A stretch of DNA of 64,000 nt, from positions 128,540,766 to 128,604,765 of the forward strand of contig NC_089491.1 of assembly GCF_036850765.1 (NCBI RefSeq), written 5' to 3'. Source of the DNA: Saccopteryx bilineata (lineage: Eukaryota; Chordata; Mammalia; Chiroptera; Emballonuridae). The first letter of the stretch is position 1. Every line of letters starts with the position of its first letter. The translations under genes and the position numbers were made by a program. Positions 1-12,263 of this stretch are shown here, in pieces. The notes below the pieces were generated by a model. It worked only from the letters and a program-made list of their open reading frames with translations. It was not told the origin of the DNA and searched no databases.

Positions 1-684
1 TAACCCTACATAATAATTCAAAGAAGATCAGTGATGGTTTATTTGCATTTTTCAAGGGCTTCCTGGTGCCTCAACTCTCTTACCTGAAAAGCAAGTATAA
101 TCATTGGAATTTCAAGCATTAACCCACAGATGGGGTTATCTATTTTAGGATAGAGGACTTTTAAAAAATCACATTATCTAGGTGGTAGTAATCCTACTTA
201 TCCATATGGCTGACTCTGCAGGAAAAAAAAATATTGCTGCTGATAATTGTTCTCATTTACCATAGAAGTGTCACAAAAAACAGTAGGTGAAAGCTTAAAA
301 CCAAGCTACAATATTGAAAAAAAATAATTTTACTTTCAGAACTGCAGTTTTTCTGGCCTATATATCAGATAAGAAAATATTATCTTTCATAAATAGTTAA
401 TGTTTTTATCAGTAAATATATTTTACCTATTCTAGTTAGGTTTCTTCACCTACATTCCCTTGTGGTTAAAAGTATAGTTTATTCAAAATAACTGGTATTA
501 GGGATGTTGCTTAAGGTCCTAAAATAGAATGATACTATTAGTTCATTCCACTATAAAAATCTCTAAAACTTCCTCCAATAACCAACATTCTATGTTTCTA
601 TGGCCAATGTGACATTGAATCCTTCTGTGACCATATAAGAAATATACATGTGTCTTACAATTTTACAAAATTGATAAAATATTT
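1..684. other. Unique AT-rich sequence, no gene seen
   Basis: I see no open frame of note, no recognised repeat and no RNA gene here. The sequence is AT-rich with short A and T runs. Confidence 0.6.
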
Positions 685-697
685 TAGAGTTAAATTA

Positions 698-1186
698 TTA
701 CTATTTTATTTTTTTGACAGAGACAGAAAGAGTTAGAGAGAGGGACAGACAGGCAGTAAGGGAAAGAGGGGAAAAGCATCAATTCTTCATTGTGGCACCT
801 TAGTTGTTCATTGATTGCCTTCTCATATGTGTCTTGTCTGGGGGCTACAGCAGAGCAAGTGACCCCTTGCTAAAGCCAGCAACCTTGGGCTTCAAGCGAA
901 CAACCTTGGGCTTCAAGCGAACAACCTTGGGCTTCAAGTGAACAACCTTGGGCTTCAAGCCAGCAACCTTGGGCTCAAGCCAGCGACCTTTGGGCTCAAG
1001 CCAGAGACCATAGGGTCATATCTATGATGCCATGCTTAAACCAGTGACCCCATGCTCAAGCTAGTGAGCCCATGCTCAAGCCAGATGAGCTCCTGCTCAA
1101 GCTGACAACTTTGGGGTTCTGCACTTGGGTCCTCCACGTTCCAGTCTGAAGCTCTCTCTACTCACTGCACTACCACCTAGTCAGAC
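698..1186 (-). mobile_element. Type B tRNA-derived SINE with internal tandem expansion
   Basis: The minus-strand copy has its T-rich tail complement at the low end and its head (complement of CTAGTCAG) near 1180. It is flanked by a 13-bp target duplication TAGAGTTAAATTA at 685-697 and 1187-1199. It is longer than the usual 330-430 bp because a unit of about 22 bp containing CAACCTTGGGCTTCAAG is repeated several times at about 880-975. Frames here are not genes. Confidence 0.9.
880..975. repeat. Short tandem repeat inside a SINE, unit about 22 bp
   Basis: Consecutive units of CAACCTTGGGCTTCAAGC followed by GA or CA differ by one or two bases. Shorter degenerate CTCAAGCCAG units continue to about 1085. 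The unit derives from the CTTGAGC-rich body that all type B SINEs share. Confidence 0.85.
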
Positions 1187-1199
1187 TAGAGTTAAATTA

Positions 1200-2287
1200 C
1201 TTTAAAAGCTAAAAATTTCTGAGGAACTTTGTCAGTGGTACAATAGATGAGGATGGTACTATCATTTACTACCTATTTTTGTTGTCTTTATTATCACAAA
1301 ATTTAATTATCTGAGTTTTATCTTTTTACAACTTCTCATATATTAGATAAATATTGGTATTGCTTTTCTGCTATTGTAACACCAGTAATTATTTTGTTAT
1401 TTTGACTTTATCCCATGATTTTATTTTCTGATTATTTACTTTTGTTAAATCATAACTTAGTTATAACTTGAGAACTGCACAAAATACTGGTATTTTAGGA
1501 GTAGAACACTGGTATAATTGTTATTAATATTATGTCTCTAGTATAATTTTTTTCCATTATATTTGTAGTATAAAACTACAAGTATATCTAGTAGCTTTCA
1601 ATCTATCTTTTTTGTATACATTTATATTTTAAACACTTAAACATTAAAAGTATTCCCTCCAACCTTTTCACTTTCTCTTCTTTTCATTATTTGCTGGTTT
1701 TACTGCTTGTATAATTTAACACATTTTTACATCATATTTTCTCTCCCAGCACTCACACATTAAAGCAAGGTTTTCTCCCTATTGCAATGACCATGATCTG
1801 AACTCCATTACCTATGGCATTAAATAACTTTGGGCCTAATTATTGCCTATTCAAATATTTTTGATGGACATTGTTTCATTGATACCTAGATCCTGAAAAT
1901 ATCAAGACTAGTGGCTGCCAATAATCTTTTGATCTGTCAAAAAAGTATTTTTTAAGGATCAAATCTTAAGATTTTTGACTTGGTGCTCATGACTCAAGAT
2001 AAATTTAAGCATAGTCTTTAGATCTTTTAACTTCTTGAACTTATAACAGACTCTTAGTGTGCATGTGTGTGTGTGTTTTAAGTTTCTCTGGATAGAATAG
2101 CTGTGCTTTTATGACATTATCAAAAGTTTCAGGATTCCAAAATGGTGAAGAATCACTAGTACACATCAGTTATGTTATGAGAATACTTTTCTATATAAAC
2201 ACGTATTTATTCCATAAGCAAAAGCCACGAAATAGTCAATATGTACTTTTCTTAATAATTAGGATAAATAAAAAATCTTATAATAGT
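1200..2287. other. Unique AT-rich sequence, no gene seen
   Basis: No convincing coding frame or recognised repeat. A short TG run (about 2059-2076) is the only simple repeat. Very old repeats cannot be excluded by eye. Confidence 0.5.
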
Positions 2288-2541
2288 GAGGCAGACTCCT
2301 GCATGTGCCCTGACCAGGATCTACTCCACAACTCCATCTGGGGCCAATGCTCAAGTACCAAGTTACTTTTAGTATGTGAGGTGCTCAGACAAACTGAGCC
2401 AATGTCTGTGGGAGGGGAAGAGAGAGAAGGAGGTAAAGGGGGGGAAGCAGATGGTCATCTCTCCTGTGGTTCTGACCAGGAATCAAACACAAGACTTCCA
2501 TATGCTGGGCCGACACTCTACCCACTGAACCACCAGCCAGC
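2288..2541 (-). mobile_element. Type A SINE, diverged
   Basis: The complement of the type A body is recognisable: GGCAGACTCCTGCATGTGCCCTG-like at the tail side, GAAGCAGATGG, then TGACCAGGAATCAAACAC and ACTGAACCACCAGCCAG at the tRNA-like head. It is truncated or deleted internally compared with the 370-bp copies. The 152-codon frame across it is a chance opening. Confidence 0.75.
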
Positions 2542-3444
2542 AAACTATTTTAGTGGCAATACAAAATAAATATTACTTTAGCATATAGGATGCAGCCTTA
2601 AAACATTTTTAAGTGTATTTTAATTATATTCTTATAAGAAATTTTGCTATTAGAAAAGAACAATGTTTTAATTTCAGTAAACACTTGGTTTTAATGCAGT
2701 GTTTCTGTGAACAAAGATACATTTTTAAAAGCTTAATGAATGAATAAATACCCTACAATATTAATATAACAGTTCAATATTTTGATTTAATTATTTGGTC
2801 AGTTATACATAATTTATTTTTCAGTAAATTAAGGGAAAAATAAAAGTCTTTATAATAGATGTAATTTCAGTTTTAAAAAGAAATAAAATATCATGAAATT
2901 AATAAATTAACCATATTTTTATCCTATGTAAAATATAGTTGCTTGCACAGACATATGAATGAGTAACAAGTACATATGAATAACAGTTTATTCCAAATTG
3001 AATATAGTTGCACAATCTAGCATCTTTCACTACTTCTTTTACTCAATCGCCTAATCCAGTCTCTACTTATTTGACAAACATGACTTGTAAAATAGGTTTC
3101 ATATAATAATACATATGATGTTGAATTTTTGTGAACATCAAAAAGGATACAGTCAATATTTAATTATGGTGATTATTTATTACATAAATAATAACATAAT
3201 GCAATTTTATTTCATTGGACTTGGCAATTTGTTTGGATTATTTAAACCAATGGTTTAGTAATTACATATTTGAATTAAAATAGTCTAAGCAGTATTCAGA
3301 TGTTGACCTTGTTCTACAGATCTCAAAAACAAAAGCTGTAATGGGTACTTAAACCAGAATATGTATGATAATACTACAGGTAATAAGGTATTTGACACTT
3401 GTGTTCAGACAACAGTATATATTATCACACCATCTGTAGAACGT
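2542..3444. other. Unique AT-rich sequence, no gene seen
   Basis: Very AT-rich with short TTTTAAA and AATAAAT words. No repeat or coding signal recognised. Confidence 0.5.
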
Positions 3445-3460
3445 CTTCAGCATTCTTTTT

Positions 3461-3828
3461 TTTTTTTTTGTATTTTTCTGAAGTTGGAAACAGGGAGGCA
3501 GTCAGACAGACTCCCACATGCACCCGACCAGGATTCAACCGGCACGCCCACCAGGGGGCGATGCTCTGCCCATCTGGGGCATCGCTCCATTGCGACCAGA
3601 GCCATTCTAGCGCCTGAGGCAGAGACCATGGAGCCATCCTCAGCGCTGGGCCAACTTTGCTCCAATGGTGCCTTGGCTGCAGGAGGGGAAGAGAGAGACA
3701 GAGAGGAAGGAAAGGGGGAAGGATGGAGAAACAGATGGGCGCTTCTCCTGTGTGCCCTGGCCGGGAATCAAACCCAAGACTCCTACACTCCAGGCTGATG
3801 CTCTACCACTGAGCCAACCAGCCAGGGC
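3461..3828 (-). mobile_element. Type A SINE, near full length
   Basis: Target duplication CTTCAGCATTCTTTTT at 3445-3460 and CTTCAACATTCTTTTT at 3829-3844 (one mismatch). The tail end is a T run then GTATTTTTCTGAAG; the head end is CACTGAGCCAACCAGCCAGGGC, complement of the tRNA-like start. It contains a CTCF-like core at 3548-3560. The several short frames on both strands here are SINE shadows. Confidence 0.93.
3548..3560 (+). promoter_or_regulatory. CTCF-like core motif within type A SINE
   Basis: CCACCAGGGGGCG matches the core of the CTCF consensus as I remember it (CCACYAGRKGGCRC). The motif belongs to the SINE body and recurs in other copies. Binding is not shown by sequence alone. Confidence 0.5.
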
Positions 3829-3844
3829 CTTCAACATTCTTTTT

Positions 3845-5440
3845 GATACACACTAACTAGATCACACCAAGTCCACTGGCTTGGAAACTCATCTTTTCCT
3901 AAACAACTCTTAATGTCTTTGGATGATTTTTATAGATCACAGTTTTAAACGATTCTAAGGAGACTGTAAGTATATCCTATTGTTGTCTTTTCCACATATC
4001 TCATTCAGGTAACAAAAAAAGTGAATAGAACTGGACACAGCTCACAGTCTTACTACTCTGTTAAGGTGATGGTAAATGACTGTGATAATAGGAAATCAAT
4101 TTGTACTTCATGAGCTCCATCATTACAAAATAACGTTAAGATCTTAATGAAGTCCTGGGTCTTCAAATTATATTTAATACTGCCAATTCAAACCTCCTGA
4201 CTACATTAAACCATTATTTCAGGGTCATTAGAAAGTATATATCAATTTGTCTATATATAATACAAAGCAGTTATTCTCACATAAGCCAAGTCAGAAAAAA
4301 ATTAATCCAAGAAAATAGAAAAATATGATTTATTTTTAATTGCTCTTATTGTATCCAGTACAGAAATTTCCTTAGGATGAAGTATGTATGCAGACAAGCA
4401 CATGAAATATGTTTAAGGTATAAGACACAGGGGAAAAAAGAATATGGAAGCAATTATTTATTGGAGGTAAATGTAAATTAGAAATTAAACTATACATATA
4501 AAATTTTCCTAAATATAATCAAAATTTTATAATTTCATTGTTGACTAGTGCCATCCCTATACACCTTTGTGTATTAAGTTTTCTCACTCTCTGAGATGAG
4601 ACTAACAAAAAATGATGTCTAAATGTTCATGTTAGGCATTTTTTCCTAAGCTCATGAAAATTTATTTTATCATTTAATTGTCTCTTCTCTGTAATAAGAC
4701 AGTAAAAGTCTTCGTGTTTTGAGACTGCTCAGCAATGCCCATATAGTTGACAGTCTCAGGAATGATTGTAAAATGGAGTTTGATGCTGTAAGACTTACAG
4801 TCACACTTTGTCGATCTGACTGCAGAACTGGAATGCTAATGAAAGTCAACATTTTCTTACTTGCTCCAAATCTGTAATTCTGGCTCTGGTGACACATATA
4901 TTTCAGAAAGAATATTGTTTTCTAATTTACAATCAGAAAGTTATTGGAGTGACTATGTTCTTTAAATAGATAGTAAGTTTATTGTCATATTCAAAAATGC
5001 ATATGACCCTGAAAAGGTGTGTAAGTAAAATTATTTTGTTTAAGCTAAGTGTAGTTTTATAAAATAGTCACATCTTATGTAACTTGTAATATGGGTAAAA
5101 TAAATATAAACTTAGAGGTTCAGTAAAAGCCAAACCAGTGGTTGGAGGGAATTCTTTCAACATACAACTTTTATTTTAAATCATTATTTTTGGCAGTTTA
5201 GTTTTAAAAGTTAATGGTATGAGCCTATATATGTCAAATGCAACGAAACACCAAGTACTAAAAGTTGTACATCCAATTCATTCAGGACAGATTTCAAGTA
5301 GTTTTCTTATCACTCACTTTGCAAACTATTCCAAATATAGGCAGTGCTGCTCATTCTACCTGTGAATCATGAGCTGAATGCAGAACAATAATCAATATCT
5401 AAAGTAATTTGAAGGTTAAAGAAAAAGGGAGAAAGGAAGG
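3845..5440. other. Unique sequence, no gene seen
   Basis: No convincing exon, repeat or RNA gene. Frames up to 75 codons carry no recognisable domain. Confidence 0.5.
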
Positions 5441-5625
5441 AACTGAAGGACTGATTTGCTGAGAGCTTGCCTTGTACTAAGCCTTGTTTTAGATGTTTTA
5501 ATCTTTTTCTCACCTAGTTCAAACCGCAAATTTGTGTGGTAAGTATTGTTATCCTTTGTCTGCCAGTGAGGACATAGTACTTAGTACTGGAATTGGGATT
5601 CAAACTTAAGGTTCTGTCTCCTCCC
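5440..5625 (+). repeat. MIR-like ancient SINE fragment
   Basis: The order GAGAGCTTGCCTTGTACTAAGCC, TTTTAATC..TCACCTAGTTC, TGGTAAGTATTGTTATCC, then GGAATTGGGATTCAAACTTAAG follows the MIR consensus as I remember it (last part is the complement-side tRNA-like/core region). Strongly diverged, as expected for a repeat older than placental mammals. Confidence 0.55.
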
Positions 5626-7028
5626 TCTGTTCATTTCTCCCCAATGAGAGATGTTCTGGGTATCATTCTAACTGTGTTTCCAAATGAGGAAATGACTTCT
5701 TATTTGGTTTTCACTATCTTCGTCTGCATAATCAGGAGAATAGGACAAAGATATTTCATAAAAATATCTTTCAGTTGTATTATGTTTTTGTTCTGAATGG
5801 TTAGTCCTTTGTAAGTCTGCCTGGGGCTAGCTAGTGATATACTGTGGCCACCAGACAAAAAAGGAGAAATGATTGAAACAACAAGCTATATCTCATTAAC
5901 ATCAGACTCCAATCAATGTAGCCTATGCAACAATTTCTTTGGATACTGAATTGTGATTTATAAAGCAATTTTGCACTTATCATCACAATAAAACTGCAAG
6001 ATAAGGAGAGCAATTTTAAAAAGGAGTGAAATATTGGTCCTGACATAAAAGAGTTTAAAAGTGAATTTTAATCCTTTAATAAGCATAGACGTAATAAAAT
6101 ATAAAAATTAATATCAACGCTTTACTTAAAAGTAATTTCATAGAAGCATAAATCTCAAATTGTTACAGTTGACTTTAAAGAGATTTAACTTAGAAGAAAA
6201 TAAATATCGATCTCAAATTCACCAAGCAAAAAAGAGAGAAATCCAGAAACCATCAAAAATGCCTAGGGCTAGTGAGGGACAGGCAGAGGTTGCTTTGCGG
6301 ACCTACAGCACAATTTAAAGGACTTATTCACATGCCAGCGTCACATTTAAAAGCATGTTTTCCATGAAAGATTTCAATCAAGTTTTCTCCATTTGTCTAA
6401 AATAGTAAAATAAATTGAAAGCTGCTTGTGTATTTTTCTCTTTAAATCTGAACTAATGTTCCAGTCATGAAATTATAAAAACTCTTGAGAGGAAATGGCA
6501 AAATTTAATTAACTAATTAATTAATTAATTAAAGGAAGGAAGAAAAGAAGAAGAAAGAAAAAAATTGAGATATAAGGAGAGGTAGAGGAAGGCCGGCAAG
6601 CAGGAGGGAGTGACAGACAAACAAGGAAAAAATCTGTAACTTAAAACCTGAAAAGGATTTTAATATAGTATTTGCCAAACTTTAGATCTCATACCTCTCC
6701 TATTATTATTATACCTGAAGAAATTAAAAGAATTTCTTAGAAGCGTAAGTCCTTTAGCCTTTATGAGATTTTCCAGCTTTTCTGACTCTTGATAGCTGTT
6801 TTGTGTTACTTAAGAATTCTCATTGCTTGGATATGAATCATGTGATTTTAATTAAAGTTATAGACAAATTTCTCTTTATTATACTATATTATCAGGTAGA
6901 ACTTGTAGAGTAAGAAGGCAGTTTGGATAGTGAGTTCATATGTTAAATGGTTAGAGGAGATTTAATGACATAGCAAAAGTAACTGAAGCTTCTCTTGTCC
7001 CATTCACTTACATTTTTTTTATTTAAAA
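5626..7028. other. Unique sequence with one simple repeat
   Basis: No gene seen. The stretch includes an (AATT)n run and a purine-rich segment at 6506-6560, listed separately. Confidence 0.5.
6506..6560. repeat. (AATT)n microsatellite followed by GGAA/GAAA-rich purine tract
   Basis: TTAATTAACTAATTAATTAA-type repeats run directly into AAAGGAAGGAAGAAAAGAAG on the plus strand. Confidence 0.85.
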
Positions 7029-7190
7029 AAATTAATGTTTATTTATTGACTTTAGTGAGAGAGGTAGGGGGAGAAAGAGAGAGACGGGAACATCAATCTG
7101 TTGCTGTATGTGCCCTGACCCAGGATCGAACCCATAACCTTTGTGCTTCAGGACAATGTTCTTAACCAACCGAGCTATCCAGCCAGAGCT
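7029..7190 (-). mobile_element. Type D short tRNA-derived SINE
   Basis: The complement of a tRNA-like head is seen at the high end: GGATCGAACCCATAACC as B box complement and AACCAACCGAGCTATCCAGCCAGAGC as A box and start. A purine-rich stretch GAGAGAGGTAGGGGGAGAAAG and an A/T tail lie at the low end. It resembles the general bat tRNA SINE layout. Confidence 0.75.
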
Positions 7191-8084
7191 TTTTTATTTT
7201 AAAATGTTAGGAGCTTAAGTGTATGCTAAAACATAGGTTTTGGGTAAGAGTGTGCACAACTTGACAGTCTGAAACTGAGGCTGAGCATTAGTTCATTAAA
7301 CTTAGCTAAATTGAATATTCATACCATGGCTACTTATTTTAAACCTTAAAAATATACTTTTCAGTTTTCAAAAGAGGCTCAAGTTAGTAATAAGTCACTA
7401 TAAAATTGCTAATTCTAAATAAAATTTTCAAAGATTAATTAGTACTGGCCAACAATCACTGGACAAGAAAATAGGATTACCCTTACTTATTAAACAAAAA
7501 ACTTGGTGTTTTCCAATTAGTTTCAAAATACCATTTAACTGTTCCTCACATATAATTCTGTTCTTCACAATACATAGTCAACTATAGAAACCCAGTGTGA
7601 AGTATTATGACAATTTTTGTTCCTGAAGTAATGAGAAAATTGATCCATAGAGAAGTTAAATGAATTTGAGACATGAGTATATTTGACATAAATGTATAAA
7701 ATATGAAACATCCAAAAGAATTGAACACTTAGTTCAGTCTAATATATGAAAGAATGATAAATTGCTGTAGGTTAACAACAGGTCCCTGACTTGGCTAAAT
7801 TTATTTCAGTGAAATAATTGGGGCCAAGTGAGTAAGTTCCAAATTTGCATTATAAGAAAGCAACAGAAGCCAATAAACAGTGCTGGCTCCCATACCCACA
7901 GCATACTTTAATATTTTAAACTATCTTGAAAGACCTGCACCATCTGCATTCCCATGAGCTGATGAAATCTTGAGCTGAACAGTTTCAGTTTATATCTTTA
8001 CGTGCAATCTGTCTGAACTCACTCTTTTCATAACTGATAGGTTTCTTGCTTTCTTATTCAGCTCTACAATAAAAGCAGAGGAGG

Positions 8085-8235
8085 TATTAATGGCGGGTGC
8101 ACTGGGTATGCCCTGGGCCCCGACTTCTGAAGGGCCCCACAAAACCCCAATTTTACACTTTTTTCTAATGTAAGAGGCCCAATATTTTCTTTTGCAACTG
8201 GGAGGAACCTCAACCGACCTTAATTCGCCTTCTGA
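8085..8235. other. Unclassified GC-rich island
   Basis: A stretch with GGGCCCCGAC and GAAGGGCCCCAC stands out from AT-rich flanks. I do not recognise a repeat family. A decayed DNA transposon end is possible because the GGGCCCC words face each other, but no target duplication is seen. Confidence 0.35.
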
Positions 8236-10158
8236 ATAAAAGGGAAATCCATAGATTTCTTGAACACATCAGAGCTTTTGGGTATATTTAAAAGACGGAT
8301 GCTGAGATAAAGGTCAATTTTCTCCCTTCTATGTAGCTAACTGATACTTTCAGGATATTTCAAAGTATTTCTTAAGGGCTGTTGCTCAAACTCCAAAACT
8401 CTTAATTCCCTTCTAGCTGCTACTGGAATTCATGTATGTGGTGAGCAAAAGTCTGGGAAAAACAATTTCAGCATATACGCTTCGTCTCATGCCCTTCAAA
8501 AAGATCTAAGTATAACAAATTTCTGGAATTTTTGCAATGAATAAAGTAACTGCTCTCATTACATAAACACCTGCAAGATCCTCGACCTTAGTCCTTCACA
8601 GATAATATGCCTACATTTACAGATGAAAACAAAAAATTAAATAAGGTTAATCATAAATATAGCTTAGAAGACAAAAATAAAAATTAAGCATAAACAATGT
8701 GCTCACCTATCAGCCTCCAACTAGGTAAGATGTTATCTCCATCTCTTTGTTAACTGAATTCTGAATAACAGAATTTAAGTGATCTGCTATGAGGAAATAG
8801 ACATGACAACAAAATGATCGCTGATGTCTTTTAAGCTTTAACACTGGCAGAGTGCTTTCTGTCATCATTTTGCCTCACTGACCAATGATTCCAGGCCTGC
8901 CTAAAAGACCTGTAACCATGAAATCACAAAGAAAGACCTCCACTGATCAACTGGTAACTTATTTTAAAATTGACCTTAGTATTTTGTTATGGGTATATTT
9001 CTGTGCTTTTTATGTGTGTGTGAACTCAACAAAGCTTCCCAACCAAAGTTATTCCAAACATAAGGTGGGCAATAATAAAAGAAAAATAAACTTTTGTGAC
9101 TTCAGATTCTTTTCCATCTTAGTTATAAATTATGTTTCCCTAATTTTAGATGATTTCCTATTTTCATAATTAGCATAGGCTGTTGATAGAACTATGTCTT
9201 ATGCTTCATTGTCTAAGTATATAATATGCCCCCTGCGGTTTGAGTTAAATCTTGCCCAATGAGCTGAACACTGAAAAGTTTTACATTATACCAAGTATTG
9301 TTATTTGATTTACTTCTAAAGTCTAAATGTAATCCAGTGTTCTGTGAATTTCCTCAAGTCTTTAAATCATTTTGAGGAAATTAATCAAATTTTTTCAACA
9401 ATTTAAAAAACTTTACCTTGAGATAGTTGAAATGCAAATACAATTCATATGTTGTATCTGTTATCTCAGCCACAAACAAAATACTATTGAGAAGGGATTT
9501 TCTTGTTCATGTAAATAGCTCATCAAGTTTCTTCTACAAAACTAGATAATCAAGCAATTCCCAATTTCAAATCTCTGCCAGTTGCCAGTGTGACAGATGG
9601 CAGCCAATTGGTTTGATTGAAAATTTGATGCTTCTATGTTTGCATAGCCAAAGAGAATTTTCAAGAAATTATTGCAGCTCACACTGGGCTTCTCCACGAG
9701 AACTTGAAGGTTATGTCTAAATAGAAAATAAAAATTTCAATTAATTAGAATTGCTTATCACTTAAAGCTATGATTTATCATTTGGAGATTTGAGTTGTGG
9801 TTTTTATTATTTTTTCATGAATTTGATATTGTAAAAATTAAACTTCTGTTAAGCCAGTTGAAATATTTTTACTATATATCTTCATGGACTTAATTTCATC
9901 AAAAATAATGATATTCATTGTGCCCTAAAGAGTTTTATTTTACTGATCTCATGGTCATCATTTGCTGATTGAAATGTATACATAAATAAAATATATAGAA
10001 ATGAATGATCTAGATATTTCTTTATTAGATAACACAAGTAGGTATTGTAAATCATGGTTCTGTGATTTTTAAAATTTGTAACATTCTGAAGTAGTATGCT
10101 TGCTATTTTTATGCCTGGGTTTGTAATTTAGAATTCATTTGAAGCAGAAAATTGAGGT

Positions 10159-10179
10159 TTGTTCAAAATTGTGAAGACT
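10159..10179 (+). repeat. Duplication anchor 1, copy 1
   Basis: TTGTTCAAAATTGTGAAGAC followed by T matches 43072-43092 at 19 of 21 bases, with a weaker match continuing upstream. It is part of a collinear series of anchors. Confidence 0.55.
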
Positions 10180-10566
10180 AAATAGTATAAAAACATTGTA
10201 TATGCTTTCTATACTCATTTTCATAGCTGAATCTTGTATGTGTCCTCAAAAGAAAAAAAAAACACTGTCATTTGTCTTAAGCATAACTTTAAAGTTGATC
10301 AATATGAGAATAATATAAATTGAAATGGGAAGAAAATATCTATTCTGTTTTTTCTATTTTGTTTAAATCATGTGGACATATACATGCAAACATTCCTATA
10401 TGAAATTAAATTGATGAGAAACATAACCATAAATGGCTAATATGATGAATTAAGTGTTTTATGAAATAAAAAAGGAAAAGTTGACTCAAAACAATAAAAA
10501 GATTCAACTTTCAAAAGATAAGGGAAGATCTTTTGAGGACTAGTTAATTAAATGTTTGGATTAGTT

Positions 10567-10580
10567 GCACCATCTAGTGG
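10567..10580 (-). promoter_or_regulatory. CTCF-like motif in unique DNA (duplication anchor 2, copy 1)
   Basis: GCACCATCTAGTGG reads CCACTAGATGGTGC on the minus strand, one base from the remembered CTCF core CCACYAGRKGGCGC. It pairs with 43540-43550 in the proposed second copy, where flanking GGAT and CAAA words are also shared. Confidence 0.45.
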
Positions 10581-10710
10581 TCAAACTTCACACCTTCCAA
10601 ATAAATGCCCAAAGAGCCTTATTCTCAGCTATTCTATTTTGAATATATTTTTAGTTTATTATTTCAGAGGGTCTGAATTTTTAAAAGTCTCTGAAACATA
10701 TTTAAATTTT

Positions 10711-11032
10711 TTGTTTTTTTATTTTTCTCTTTTTTCTTTTTTAAGTGAAAGGAAGTGAGACAAAGAGACATTCTTGCCTGCACCCCAACCAGGACCTACC
10801 AGTAACCCCCATCTGGGGCCAATGCTGGGTCCAGCCAAGCTATCCTCAGTGCCTGGGGCCAACACTCAAACCAATAGAGCCACTGGCTTGAGGAGAGAAA
10901 GGGAGAAAAAATGGAAAGAAAGAGGGGAAAGAAGCAGATCGTTGCTTCTCATGTGAGTCCTGACCTGGAATTGAACCCAGGACTTCCGCACACTAGGAAG
11001 ATGATCTCTCCACTGAACCAACCACCAGGGCC
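10711..11032 (-). mobile_element. Type A SINE
   Basis: Flanked by an exact 14-bp target duplication CATATTTAAATTTT at 10697-10710 and 11033-11046. The body shows the GAAGCAGATCGTTGCTTCTC segment and the head complement CACTGAACCAACCACCAGGG. Confidence 0.9.
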
Positions 11033-11171
11033 CATATTTAAATTTTATAATCACAATTTTACTTACAAATTAAAAGCCTAAATATATAAACCAACAATCA
11101 CATCATGTAAAACAAAGATTTTGTTCTGTTTTATCTCTAGTTTTACTATTTAAGTATTAAGAAAAAAAAAT

Positions 11172-11590
11172 AGCCTGACCAAGTGGTAGTGCAGTGGATA
11201 GCACTTTGGCCTGGGATGCAGAAGACCCAGGTTCAAAACCTTGAGGTTGCTGGCTTGAGTGCAGGTTTATCTGGCTTGAGGGTAGGCTCATCTGGCTTGA
11301 GTGCAGGCTCACTAGCTTGAGCACAGGGTCAACAGCTTGAGCGTGGGATTATAGACATGACCCCCGGGTAGCTGGCATAGACCCAAGGGACTCTGGCTTG
11401 ACCAAGGGGTCACTGGCTCAGCTGGAACTTCCTGGTCAAGGCACAAATGAGAAAGCAATCAATGAACAACTAAGATTCCACAATAACAAGTTGATGCTTT
11501 TTATCTCTCTCCTCTCCTTTCCTGTCTGCCTGTCCTTGTCTGTCCCTCTCCCACCTCTTGCAAAAAAAATAAAACAAAACAAAGCAAAAG
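11172..11590 (+). mobile_element. Type B SINE
   Basis: Starts AGCCTGACCAAGTGGTAGTG with tRNA-like boxes, then GGCTTGAGTGCAGG-type units, GAGAAAGCAATCAATGAACAAC and the pyrimidine-rich TCTGTCCCTCTCCCAC end with an A-rich tail. A type C SINE follows immediately, apparently inserted into or at its tail. Confidence 0.9.
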
Positions 11591-11710
11591 CCTGACCTGT
11601 GGTGGCACAGTGGGATAAAGTGTCGACCTGGAACACTGAGGTCGCTGGTTTGAAACCCTGGGCTTGCCTGGTCAAGGCACATATGGGAGTTGATGCTTCC
11701 TGCTCCTTCC

Positions 11711-11777
<67 letters not shown>

Positions 11778-11815
11778 GAAAATTGAATAAATAAACTCTT
11801 AAAAAAAAGATATCT
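11590..11815 (+). mobile_element. Type C SINE with long CT tail
   Basis: Starts GCCTGACCTGTGGTGGCACA, has a GTTTGAAACCCTGGGCTTGC segment and CAAGGCACATATGGGAGTTG, then a (TC)n run at about 11714-11772 and an A-rich tail. It sits in the tail of the preceding type B SINE. Confidence 0.9.
11714..11772 (+). repeat. (TC)n microsatellite
   Basis: Nearly pure CT dinucleotides with one G interruption, within the 3' part of a type C SINE. Confidence 0.95.
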
Positions 11816-12263
11816 TTAAAAAAAACAACCAGAAATATGAAAGAGTATTACCTGAAAAAACAACATATATGTAAAAGAATACATTTTTGTCAAAACCATT
11901 CAAAATTTTAATGAATTCAGCAGTAAAGTGTGATATCATTAGTACTGCTTAACAAACTTCATAAAAAGTAATTATGCTGAATGAAGAGTAAGCTGACCAA
12001 AAAAGCATTTTTCTCTAAATGATAATATTAAATAATCTTACTTAAAGTACATTATTACTTTTCTTGCAAGTCATGTAACAATCATTTGTGAAGTGGTGGA
12101 CGTTTTTGTTGGAGCTGAAATAACCATGAACAGTTCTATGGGCACACAAAATTGAATGTGAACTTTTGGCAATATTTTAAATTTTAAATTGATCATTAAA
12201 TTGTATTTTTAATATTCCAAAATAAAAAGTAAATATCCATATGAATTTTAACTAAGAAATTCC
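11816..12263. other. Unique AT-rich sequence, no gene seen
   Basis: Nothing recognised besides A-rich runs adjoining the SINE tail. Confidence 0.5.

Larger units (their letters stand above)
7191..10696. other. Longest mostly unique stretch, no gene seen
   Basis: About 3.5 kb without a recognised interspersed repeat or exon. It holds a short GC-rich island at about 8085-8235, a non-repetitive segment at 9560-9770 that looks less AT-rich than its surroundings, and from about 10.1 kb the first anchors of a duplicated unit described separately. The 94-codon frame at 8885-9169 has no recognisable domain. Confidence 0.5.

Noticed and set aside
880..1085. CRISPR-like repeat array
   Set aside because: Units of about 22 bp are directly adjacent without unique spacers and lie in a SINE of a mammalian genome.
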